The notes beneath the pieces were generated by a model, which was given only the letters and a program-made list of their open reading frames with translations, did no database searches and was not told the DNA's origin. Below, in pieces: positions 27,001-32,078 of a stretch of DNA of 32,078 bases. The DNA lies in contig JAAXKN010000046.1 in assembly GCA_025612375.1 (NCBI GenBank), forward strand, positions 1 to 32,078, written 5' to 3'. Numbering within the stretch: position 1 is the first letter of the stretch; each line of letters starts with the position of its first letter. The DNA is from Ignavibacteria bacterium (GTDB lineage Bacteria > Bacteroidota > Ignavibacteria > Ignavibacteriales > SURF-24). The position numbers and the translations under genes are program-made.

Positions 27001-27838
27001 GAATGTGCTGCCTTCAGTAATATTTAACCACTGCATACTGGCGGTGGAGACAAGCAAGGGTGAAAAATTTATTGACCTTACTGCAAACAATTATCCTGTT
27101 AACACTCTGCCTCTAATGGATCTGGACGCATTTTATCTTTTAATTAAGCCGGGAGTTACTTCGCCTGCAAGAATGCCTCAGAAAAGCCTGCAGGAGAGTA
27201 TTTCTTCCAGGACTTCAACAGTAAGTTTTAATCCTGACGGAAGTATAAAAGTTAAATGCAATGTAAAGAAAACGGGCATAACGGGAGCTTCATACAGGGA
27301 ATTATTCAGGTATATAGATAATACAGAGGCCAAGGAGAATATAACCAAGTCATTAAGCCAGTACTTCCCGAACTTAAAGCTTCTGGAATACAACTGCGGA
27401 AACCTGAATGAGTTTGAGGCACCGGCGGAGTACGATTATACATTTGAAACGCCCGACCTGGTAAGTGAAACAGGGGACTTTTCAATATTAAAGATGCCGT
27501 GGCTTGACCGTCTTAATCCTGATTACGGGTTTTCATATGAAAAGAGAAAATTCCCTTATAACCAAACCCCCGGCATCGGGAGTCTGACCGAAGAAGTCAG
27601 TGTTGTTCTGCCCGAGGGTTTTGAGCCGATGGATGCCAATAAGTCGGCCTCACTTACTTCTCCCTTTGCAGATTACACAATTGACATTGTATACCGCGAC
27701 GGAGTTATACACGCAAAAAGGAGCATTACCTTTAAGAGCCAGTGTATTTCCACGGAAGATTATGCTGCCAGTAAGGATTTTTACAATAAAGTAATAAAAG
27801 AAGATTCAAAGCAGATACTGCTGAAAAAGAAGATATAG
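24092..27838 (+). CDS. Large secreted TPR, DUF3857 and transglutaminase-like domain protein
   Basis: 1248 residues from the ATG at 24092, which has AAGGAG (24080-24085) upstream; the open frame begins at a TTG seven codons earlier. Signal peptide (1-20, SSHCFA). N-terminal TPR repeats (about 30-150, NTHAYWGLAFMYSLEGKHQN); a jelly-roll or galactose-binding-like domain (about 165-315, DWMLIGPFDN, FLRAFLNDALAI, EGWNRLLVKCG); more TPRs (about 350-650); DUF3857 (about 690-810, GQQLIVEKAVVIKKDGSEVK); then a transglutaminase-like core with Cys938 (KIGDCKD), His980 (FNHCILAV) and Asp995 (FIDLTA). A beta-rich tail completes it. The triad is intact, so a peptidase or transferase role in the periplasm is possible; the substrate is unknown. 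A cupin gene follows 63 bases later. Confidence 0.92.
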   Translation: MSLKASVVFLLVLLSSHCFAENIKSKSLVDNAWKAWQKNDHELVRESFLNAIKEDPKNTHAYWGLAFMYSLEGKHQNAWETFKKALEIEPSPFPYLYPIMYSSSVYGKELANPEIVEWYKKLIENPDPMGILKAMAYERLGKYYVSKRNFEESEKYFKGINSINDWMLIGPFDNISASGYDKAYAPENEYAPGKTYSGQNGVPAKWIKLPMARRDRWIDFTRFYSQSNAVFYGNTFIYSPKKQRVQLRIGTSGFLRAFLNDALAIDIFEERNNDLDTYIAEVDLQEGWNRLLVKCGSAEITSCNFLVRITDDKGASVDGLKYSSEEQSYSRTNSANAKMVSNFAEDFFSEKVKTDPEEPENYMFLAESYLRNDKSVEAEMVLKEAIRKFPDCMLFYHKITEAYLRGKKNDEMETAYEKIFSTDKYIPDVLVYKIDQYMKNEEYDKASEVIDMLAKAAPGSMELLAEEIGLAAKRNQIEKIVEINVEACKKYPSDYNFAYLDAAIKYQKEKSNQDAVNVLEEFMKINYHNSALYTIAQYYLQASDIANWDKYMNLLIEYELASPGYYYSKAKTYYSMRQYDKAEAEIMKALELCNNSSLYWSQLGEIYRMKNEKSRAIEMFNNALTFDPSNYEARDIIRDLQGKTSLYQHFEQDDINELVKNAPANNAYPNDDGVVLLNSMKRLVYERGASESTEELLVKLFNKKGIDTYKEYWVNYNSGQQLIVEKAVVIKKDGSEVKADVEDSHIVFKSLEENDCVYIKYRIKNVFAGMLAKYYWDSFNFSSYYPVKKASYSVLLENDSDFKYTTQNMKNKPEKKKTEDGTIYSWALNDQEALAEEYGMPELIDIGKVLTISNLPDWSLLVDWYSDLTKNKTRSNYEIKEQVNKLFEGKAGLSEDEKIQIIYDFITENIRYSSVSFRQSELIPQRARDVLASKIGDCKDVATLCKAMLKEAGINSYYVLLSTSGNGRYENVLPSVIFNHCILAVETSKGEKFIDLTANNYPVNTLPLMDLDAFYLLIKPGVTSPARMPQKSLQESISSRTSTVSFNPDGSIKVKCNVKKTGITGASYRELFRYIDNTEAKENITKSLSQYFPNLKLLEYNCGNLNEFEAPAEYDYTFETPDLVSETGDFSILKMPWLDRLNPDYGFSYEKRKFPYNQTPGIGSLTEEVSVVLPEGFEPMDANKSASLTSPFADYTIDIVYRDGVIHAKRSITFKSQCISTEDYAASKDFYNKVIKEDSKQILLKKKI

Positions 27839-27851
27839 TGAAATGCCACAT

Positions 27852-27887
27852 GGGGCAGTCCCAATATTCATTATTGCGGACTGCCCC
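27852..27887. repeat. Perfect 10-bp inverted repeat between transglutaminase-like and cupin genes
   Basis: GGGGCAGTCC (27852-27861) and GGACTGCCCC (27878-27887) enclose a 16-base loop that itself folds as CAATA-ttcat-TATTG. A T run is missing on the plus strand (TAAAA follows), so it is not a classical terminator for the upstream gene; it may be a mRNA-stabilising or REP-like element. Confidence 0.7.
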
Positions 27888-27901
27888 TAAAAGGAAAATG
27901 A

Positions 27902-28447
27902 ATGAATAAAATTTTCAAAGCATCGGACCTGTTTAACGTGCCGGACGGGACAAAGGTCGCTTCACTTTTCAGTTCAACAGACCTCTTAAGCAACGCTGCC
28001 GCCTCAAAGGAAAGCCTAAGTATTGCAATAGGCGAAATACCTCCGGGCACTAAATCCAAAATTCATGTTCATCCCGTGGTATCGCAGGTAACCTTTGTCC
28101 TGGACGGTGCAATATCCATCTATATGAAGGATAGATTTTCTTCTGAAAAATATAAGCTGGAGATGAAAAAAAGCGAGGCTGTACTTACACAGGAGGGGAC
28201 ATTCTTTCAGCTGGTAAATGAGTCGGACGACATCTGCCGGGTTATCTACATTGTAACGCCGGAGTTTTTATTTGAAGCTATTGATGGCGAGGTTACGTAT
28301 AACGACGCAATTGTGCTGGAAGAGGATTGGGAAGATCTTGCACGGCTAAACTGGAATCCGCCGGAGCTGAAAAGTCTTAATGATGCGGCAGAAAGCAGGA
28401 AGAAAGCTTTGGAAAGGGTGCTGTTAAGAAAGAGTCCGGTAAGATAG
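27902..28447 (+). CDS. Cupin-domain protein
   Basis: 181 residues, no signal peptide. A single cupin beta-barrel covers about residues 35-130. Motif 1 is PPGTKSKIHVHPVVSQVTFVLDG with His55 and His57; the usual Glu is replaced by Gln62. Motif 2 (TQEGTFFQLVNES) lacks the usual Pro and has Gln95 where the third His stands, so metal binding may be weak or lost. The helical C-terminal 40 residues are outside the barrel. The function could be binding or sensing of a small molecule rather than catalysis. The ribosome site AAGGAAA is acceptable. The gene converges with the exonuclease gene, leaving only 11 bases. Confidence 0.85.
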   Translation: MNKIFKASDLFNVPDGTKVASLFSSTDLLSNAAASKESLSIAIGEIPPGTKSKIHVHPVVSQVTFVLDGAISIYMKDRFSSEKYKLEMKKSEAVLTQEGTFFQLVNESDDICRVIYIVTPEFLFEAIDGEVTYNDAIVLEEDWEDLARLNWNPPELKSLNDAAESRKKALERVLLRKSPVR

Positions 28448-28458
28448 AATCCTGGGGG

Positions 28459-28986
28459 TTAAAATCTTCTTCTTTCAAACGGTTTAATGCCGTTACTGCT
28501 CATGTGCTCAAGAGCTTTAATCATAATTCTGGCGCATGCCTCGGTATCTGAACCGGCCTCGTGGTGGTTTAAGGGAATGCCGAAATATTCGCACACGTTG
28601 TTTAATCGGGTGGGGCGTATATTCCAGAGCTCGCGCGAAATTTTAACCGTGCATCTGAAAGGGATTCCGGGGTAGTCGATATCATAGAGGCTGCAGCATG
28701 CCTTAAGGACACCCTCGTCGAAAGAGGAGTTATGGGCGGCAAGAAAATCCACTCCTTTGAACATTGGCCGAATATCGGGCCACAATTCTCCAAATGTCAG
28801 TTCATTTTTCACATCCTTCCATGTAATGCCATGAATGTCTGTAAAGACAAACCAGGGGCTAGGTGGCTTAATAAGGTGTGTTTGTCTTTCAACAACTTTA
28901 TTATCCTCAACGCGTACAAGTCCAACTGCGCAGGCGCTGTCTCTTTTATAATTAGCGGTTTCAAAATCGATAGCCAGGAACTTCAA
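28459..28986 (-). CDS. DEDDh-family 3'-5' exonuclease (DnaQ-like)
   Basis: 175 residues, almost only the exonuclease domain. Catalytic motifs: Exo I AIDFETAN (Asp7, Glu9), Exo II AHNSSFDEGVL (Asp90), Exo III HHEAGSDTEACA (His142, Asp147). It would remove nucleotides from DNA or RNA 3' ends with two metal ions, in the cytoplasm; it resembles stand-alone proteins of the DNA polymerase III epsilon type. The start is TTG at 28986 with GAGG five to eight bases before it; an in-frame stop lies three codons upstream and the first motif begins at residue 5, so a non-ATG start is forced. No polymerase gene is nearby. Confidence 0.93.
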   Translation of the reverse strand: MKFLAIDFETANYKRDSACAVGLVRVEDNKVVERQTHLIKPPSPWFVFTDIHGITWKDVKNELTFGELWPDIRPMFKGVDFLAAHNSSFDEGVLKACCSLYDIDYPGIPFRCTVKISRELWNIRPTRLNNVCEYFGIPLNHHEAGSDTEACARIMIKALEHMSSNGIKPFERRRF

Positions 28987-29196
28987 GGAGCCTCACATTT
29001 TTTTTGCGAAATATAAATCTTTTCAGGCATTTATGAAATGGCTTATTTAACGTGAAATCTGCTTTTGTGTTCGCTTTTAGAAAAGAGAATTCCTATTTTA
29101 ATCTATTATCGGATTCATGGCCTGATGTTCTCTCAAAGTAAACTGCATACTTGTTCTGGTTTCACCATAAAATTATTTAACTTCAGGAGATGTAAC

Positions 29197-30459
29197 ATGA
29201 AAAAGATCTTTTTTGTCCTGTTAATCCTTGCCTCAGGTCTCTTTGCGCAGAGCAAACCTATTTCCGGCGAAACATTTACTGTTAGTTACAATCCGGCGCA
29301 GACAGCCGTGCTCGAACGCTCAGATGAGGTTACGCTTGTTTATGCTTTTGACTACTGGGGCAGGCAGGTAAGCGGACCCAATAATGCCTTCGATCTTTTC
29401 AGGAATGTGCAGAACCCGGATTCCGGAAGGTCATTTAAAGAGAAGATGACTAAAGAAGGTAACCTGTGGAAGGCTTCAATTAAAATACCTGAGGCGGCTT
29501 CACTCCTATCCTGGTATTTTACAGACGGAACTAAAAATGACGACAACAGGAGAAAAACATACGTCTCTTATGTCTACGACGGCAAAATGAAGCCTGTGAG
29601 GAACGCCAGATTCTCGAATGTGGATTTTATGGTCATGGCAGGGAAATCCCTGGATGAACAGATACGTGAGCTGGAGGCTGAAGTAAAGGACTTTCCGGAT
29701 AACTTCACTGCAAGGTTTGCTTACCTTACAAAAAGGATGGCCAAAATAAATGATTACAGCAGCCTGCAGAAGGAAAGAAAGTTTTTCGAGAAATACTTTA
29801 CAGATCTTAAAAAGAAATACAGCGATAATTACGATGTGCTTAACATTGAGGTAAGGACATACGACCAGTACATGTACTCTCTTGGAAGGATCTATAATAA
29901 TGAATATATGGGTATTGACGTAATATATAAAGATCTGATCGGGAAAATACCTCCTGAAAAGATGAGTACCTATGTTAAACGCTCTTATGACAGAATTAAG
30001 AAAAATGAAGAGGGGCAGAAATTTGCAGAATCGATCGTGGGCAAGGACGCGCCGGAGTTTGAGTTTGAAACCATTAAGGGGGAGAAGATGAAGCTTTCCG
30101 ACTTTAAGGGAAAATACGTTCTGCTCGATTTCTGGGGCACGTGGTGCGGCCCCTGCGTTGGCGAGATACCAAATCTTGTTAAGGCTTATAAGCAGTTTAA
30201 GGAGAAGGGTTTTGAAATTATAAGCATAAGCAGCGATTATATAAACGGGAAGAAAGATAAGGATTACCTGAAGAAATTTACGGATGAAAAGGAAATGGGC
30301 TGGAACCATGTGCTGGATAACGGCACGATCCACCAGTCGTACAGAATTAATCACTGGCCGACGCTTTATCTGGTGGATAAGAATGGGAAGGTGATTAGGA
30401 ATGAGAATGTTTTACGGGGGCAGAATCTGGAGGGGACGCTGAAGGAGGTGTTGGAGTAA
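29197..30459 (+). CDS. Secreted TlpA-like thioredoxin-domain protein
   Basis: 420 residues from the ATG at 29197, which has AGGAG (29185-29189) upstream and begins a signal peptide (MKKIFFVLLILASGLFAQS); the open frame extends 44 codons further up without coding features. Residues about 20-130 are a beta-rich domain (DEVTLVYAFDYWG), 140-270 helical, and 280-420 a thioredoxin fold: GKDAPEFEFETIKGEKM, YVLLDFWGTWCGPC (Cys317, Cys320) and a cis-Pro loop at HWPTLYLVDKNGKV. It probably reduces or exchanges disulfides in the periplasm, like the TlpA/ResA-type proteins common in Bacteroidota. A tandem repeat and a terminator follow directly. Confidence 0.93.
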   Translation: MKKIFFVLLILASGLFAQSKPISGETFTVSYNPAQTAVLERSDEVTLVYAFDYWGRQVSGPNNAFDLFRNVQNPDSGRSFKEKMTKEGNLWKASIKIPEAASLLSWYFTDGTKNDDNRRKTYVSYVYDGKMKPVRNARFSNVDFMVMAGKSLDEQIRELEAEVKDFPDNFTARFAYLTKRMAKINDYSSLQKERKFFEKYFTDLKKKYSDNYDVLNIEVRTYDQYMYSLGRIYNNEYMGIDVIYKDLIGKIPPEKMSTYVKRSYDRIKKNEEGQKFAESIVGKDAPEFEFETIKGEKMKLSDFKGKYVLLDFWGTWCGPCVGEIPNLVKAYKQFKEKGFEIISISSDYINGKKDKDYLKKFTDEKEMGWNHVLDNGTIHQSYRINHWPTLYLVDKNGKVIRNENVLRGQNLEGTLKEVLE

Positions 30460-30460
30460 A

Positions 30461-30490
30461 CGTTCGACGTTCGACGTTCTACGTTCGACG
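30461..30490. repeat. Tandem 7-bp repeat (CGTTCGA) after the thioredoxin gene
   Basis: Four units: CGTTCGA at 30461-30467 and 30468-30474, CGTTCTA at 30475-30481 and CGTTCGA at 30482-30488, followed by CG. It starts one base after the stop codon and ends just before the terminator stem. The unit is far too short for a CRISPR array. Confidence 0.85.
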
Positions 30491-30497
30491 GTAAGAA

Positions 30498-30528
30498 ATA
30501 AAAAAGCCCGCGGTGCGGGCTTTTTTAT
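30498..30528. terminator. Bidirectional rho-independent terminator
   Basis: A perfect 14-bp stem ATAAAAAAGCCCGC (30498-30511)/GCGGGCTTTTTTAT (30515-30528) with a GGT loop. It serves both the thioredoxin gene (plus) and the acyltransferase gene (minus), whose stop codon at 30527-30525 lies inside the stem. Confidence 0.92.
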
Positions 30529-31652
30529 TTGGTTGAAATACTTTTGGGGGAGAGGGGGAGTTTTGATGATAGAGCGCTGAAATATTTAATGACCTTATTT
30601 GAAAGCATGCTATGTTCAAAAGCTGTGAAGAGCTGCTTTCTTAGGGCGTCAATAAATATGCATATGGTGAAGATCCCTGTGATTGTTATGACTGATGCGG
30701 GGATGAAATAGGGGGTGTTTATATACAAATCCGTGTGAAGAATGTTTTTGTATAATATGCCTCTTAAGAATATGTCTTCGTGTATTAAATATACGCCGAA
30801 TGTTAATGCTGAGACTGAACAGATTATTTTAATTATGACGGTGCTCTTAATGGAGACATTTCTGAAATACATGAATAGCATTACTGAGGATAATATTACT
30901 GTTACTGAGTTGTATTCGAAAAACATGCCTGATAAGGCGTGAAAGCCGAGTGCGGTGAGGCCGAATTTGGAGGCTGTGATCATCAGCGTTAATAAAATGT
31001 AGGCGCTGAGATAATAGCCTTTTTTTATTTCGTGATTCCAGTATAGCCTTATGTATGAGGCGATAAAGTACAGGAATACAAAGTGAATGATGCTGAATCC
31101 GTTTGTCTTATCGAGTGAGAATCCGAACGGGAGCACTGTGGGCCAGAGGCTTAATACTGTAAATAGGATTATTAAGAGATTCTGAAATTGTTTTCTGCTC
31201 AGTGCGTGAATCATTATGTTAAGGAAAGGCGAAAAGATATAGAGCGCCAGATATACAGTGACAAACCAGTACTGGTTCGTTAACACAGGCACACATGCCA
31301 TGGCCAGATGTTTAATTGTGAAAGGCTCAAGTCCCAGCGCTATAAGCACCAGGTAAATGGTAACTGAATAAAAGAGCACCTGAAGCCACAGGCGGATGAG
31401 TTTCTTTACCCTGAACTGCGAGGTTACGAGGAAATAGCCGCTTATTAAGATGTAGCAGTTTACGGCAACAATGCAAATGGCCTCAAGCGCCCATGCGAAC
31501 GTCCAGCTGATGCCGAATGGCTGGTTTCGAACTAATCCCTCTCCGTGCGCCAGATAGTGGAGGGCTACTATCATAAGCATTGCAATTATCCTCAAGAGCT
31601 CTATGTTAGCGTCCCTGGTTTTGTTTTTCATCTGTCCCGCAGCAGTTTCCAT
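30525..31652 (-). CDS. Membrane acyltransferase (acyltransferase 3 family)
   Basis: 375 residues from the ATG at 31652. The open frame extends 50 codons further up, but that part lies over a palindromic region and has no coding look; an ATG at 31631 with GGGACAG before it is the other likely start. About ten hydrophobic helices. The N-terminal NIELLRIIAMLMIVALHYL carries the conserved Arg and His of acyltransferase 3 proteins, and later parts (NCYILISGYFLV, NQYWFVTVYLALYIFSPFLN, FGVYLIHEDI) fit the same family. Such enzymes acylate sugars of O-antigen, exopolysaccharide or peptidoglycan from the inner membrane. No polysaccharide genes are nearby, so the acceptor is unknown. Confidence 0.9.
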   Translation of the reverse strand: METAAGQMKNKTRDANIELLRIIAMLMIVALHYLAHGEGLVRNQPFGISWTFAWALEAICIVAVNCYILISGYFLVTSQFRVKKLIRLWLQVLFYSVTIYLVLIALGLEPFTIKHLAMACVPVLTNQYWFVTVYLALYIFSPFLNIMIHALSRKQFQNLLIILFTVLSLWPTVLPFGFSLDKTNGFSIIHFVFLYFIASYIRLYWNHEIKKGYYLSAYILLTLMITASKFGLTALGFHALSGMFFEYNSVTVILSSVMLFMYFRNVSIKSTVIIKIICSVSALTFGVYLIHEDIFLRGILYKNILHTDLYINTPYFIPASVITITGIFTICIFIDALRKQLFTAFEHSMLSNKVIKYFSALSSKLPLSPKSISTK

Positions 31653-31772
31653 ATAATACCTGAAAGTTTTTTGGTTGCAGTATTTTATGAACGGATAGTA
31701 TAAAATCACCCCGTGAAAATAGTGAATATTTTGGTAATTAAGAATTGTAATTTTTGAGGCCGAGTGGAGGAT

Positions 31773-31850
31773 GGCGCCAGGGAGTGGTCCCTGGCGCCGC
31801 ATTGGTTAATGGTTTATGCCATTCTGAGGAGGGCGCGCCGCCGCGCGCCC
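31773..31850. repeat. Cluster of three hairpins, REP/BIME-like, upstream of the acyltransferase gene
   Basis: First stem GGCGCCAGGGA (31773-31783)/TCCCTGGCGCC (31788-31798), perfect 11 bp with a GTGG loop. Second, a weaker AATGG (31808-31812)/CCATT (31819-31823). Third, GGGCGCGC (31831-31838)/GCGCGCCC (31843-31850), perfect 8 bp. The base composition is very unlike the A/T-rich neighbourhood. On the minus strand the third hairpin reads GTAGGGGCGCGC..., a form common in dispersed bacterial palindromes. Confidence 0.7.
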
Positions 31851-31872
31851 CTACAGAGAAATTATTGGAGGC

Positions 31873-32078
31873 TTATATGATTGTTTTGTACCAGGCTTTC
31901 TTTTTCTTTTTTGGCATAAGCATGGCTACTATGCCGGCGCTGACGGCGGCTGCGGCGGCTGTTTTAAGGATAAATTCCGTTCTGTTGTATTTCCAGTCGG
32001 CCTTGTAGCCGCGTTCGGCAAATATGTTAGGTACATGGGCATGGCTTATGTCGTCTATTATTCCTTCCACGGCGTTAA
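31873..32078 (-). CDS. 3' end of an unidentified gene
   Basis: The frame is open to the window edge (reading NAVEGIIDD...) and stops at 31873-31875. The visible 67 or so residues contain a soluble part (ISHAHVPNIFAERGYKADW), an Ala-rich hydrophobic stretch (AAAAAVSAGIVAMLM) that could be a membrane helix, and a basic tail with five Lys in a row. No family recognised. The protein probably begins outside the window, though a GTG at 32070 could also start a 65-residue protein. The codon pattern and the sensible hydrophobic/basic ending favour a real gene over a chance frame. Confidence 0.5.
   Translation of the reverse strand, partial: NAVEGIIDDISHAHVPNIFAERGYKADWKYNRTEFILKTAAAAAVSAGIVAMLMPKKKKKAWYKTII

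Noticed and set aside
29506-30354. A 282-codon open frame on the minus strand inside the thioredoxin gene
   Set aside because: It overlaps a clear TlpA-like gene over its whole length, and its product shows no domain or signal; a shadow of the codon bias of the real gene.
30461-30490. A CRISPR-like array
   Set aside because: Units are 7 bp and contiguous with no spacers, and no cas genes are present.
31653-31802. N-terminal extension of the acyltransferase by 50 residues
   Set aside because: The extension overlaps the hairpin cluster, has low-quality composition and no family resemblance; starts at 31652 or 31631 fit the first helix better.
31754-32008. An 84-codon plus-strand open frame near the right end
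   Set aside because: Its first half is translation of the palindromic cluster and its second half is opposite the more convincing minus-strand frame.

Overview
The window looks like chromosomal DNA of a Gram-negative bacterium of the Bacteroidota/Ignavibacteriota side of the tree, most likely an Ignavibacteria-type organism. The main clue is the C-terminal sorting motif QNYPNPFNPVTVIKYGLP on a large secreted protease (type IX secretion type A signal). Other clues are an outer-membrane beta-barrel receptor-like protein with a carboxypeptidase-like regulatory domain, several long secreted proteins, and weak ribosome binding sites on some genes. The species call is inference. No rRNA, tRNA, CRISPR array or transposase gene was seen.

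Layout. 1-835: 5' part of a MATE transporter (minus). 1192-4432: an A/T-rich two-gene module on the plus strand, a RecQ-type helicase fused to a phosphoribosyltransferase domain, followed by a divergent DprA-like protein. This is the best candidate for an under-described system. 4484-5461: a small coiled-coil-type protein (DUF4404-like) and a YdjM-like membrane protein, ending at a strong bidirectional terminator. 5620-7813 (minus): ECF sigma factor, anti-sigma factor and a membrane zinc-ribbon protein, one tight operon. 8078-10964: a small secreted protein and an outer-membrane beta-barrel protein, followed by a 34-codon fragment homologous to the 3' end of the small gene. 11163-15414 (minus): a secreted HExxH peptidase with a glucodextranase-like C-terminal domain, and a 7TMR-DISM-type sensor histidine kinase. 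15689-16624: signal peptidase I. 17123-22666: a giant subtilase with two Ig-like plus beta-helix units, FnIII-like repeats and a T9SS tail. 22801-23839 (minus): a CBS-pair protein and a cupredoxin lipoprotein. 24092-28447: a large TPR/DUF3857/transglutaminase-like protein and a cupin. 28459-28986 (minus): a DEDDh exonuclease. 29197-30459: a TlpA-like thioredoxin protein. 30525-31652 (minus): an acyltransferase. 31873-32078 (minus): the 3' end of an unknown gene.

Much of the window serves the cell envelope: signal peptidase, secreted proteases, an outer-membrane receptor, a lipoprotein, an envelope-sensing kinase and an ECF sigma/anti-sigma pair. These could be partly co-regulated, but nothing in the sequence proves it. 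The RecQ-PRT/DprA pair is different in function and base composition and looks acquired.

The intergenic spaces carry several structured repeats: a composite hairpin element (CCCAGGGTTA arms plus an AAACCGC/GCGGTTT terminator hairpin) on both sides of the subtilase gene; G/C-rich palindromes at 23326-23396, 27852-27887 and 31773-31850; and a 7-bp tandem repeat at 30461-30488. Several starts were moved from the longest open frame to an internal ATG with a clear ribosome binding site (8078, 23217, 24092, 29197, 31652). Three genes appear to begin with TTG or GTG because no ATG lies before their first conserved or membrane segment (835, 15689, 28986).
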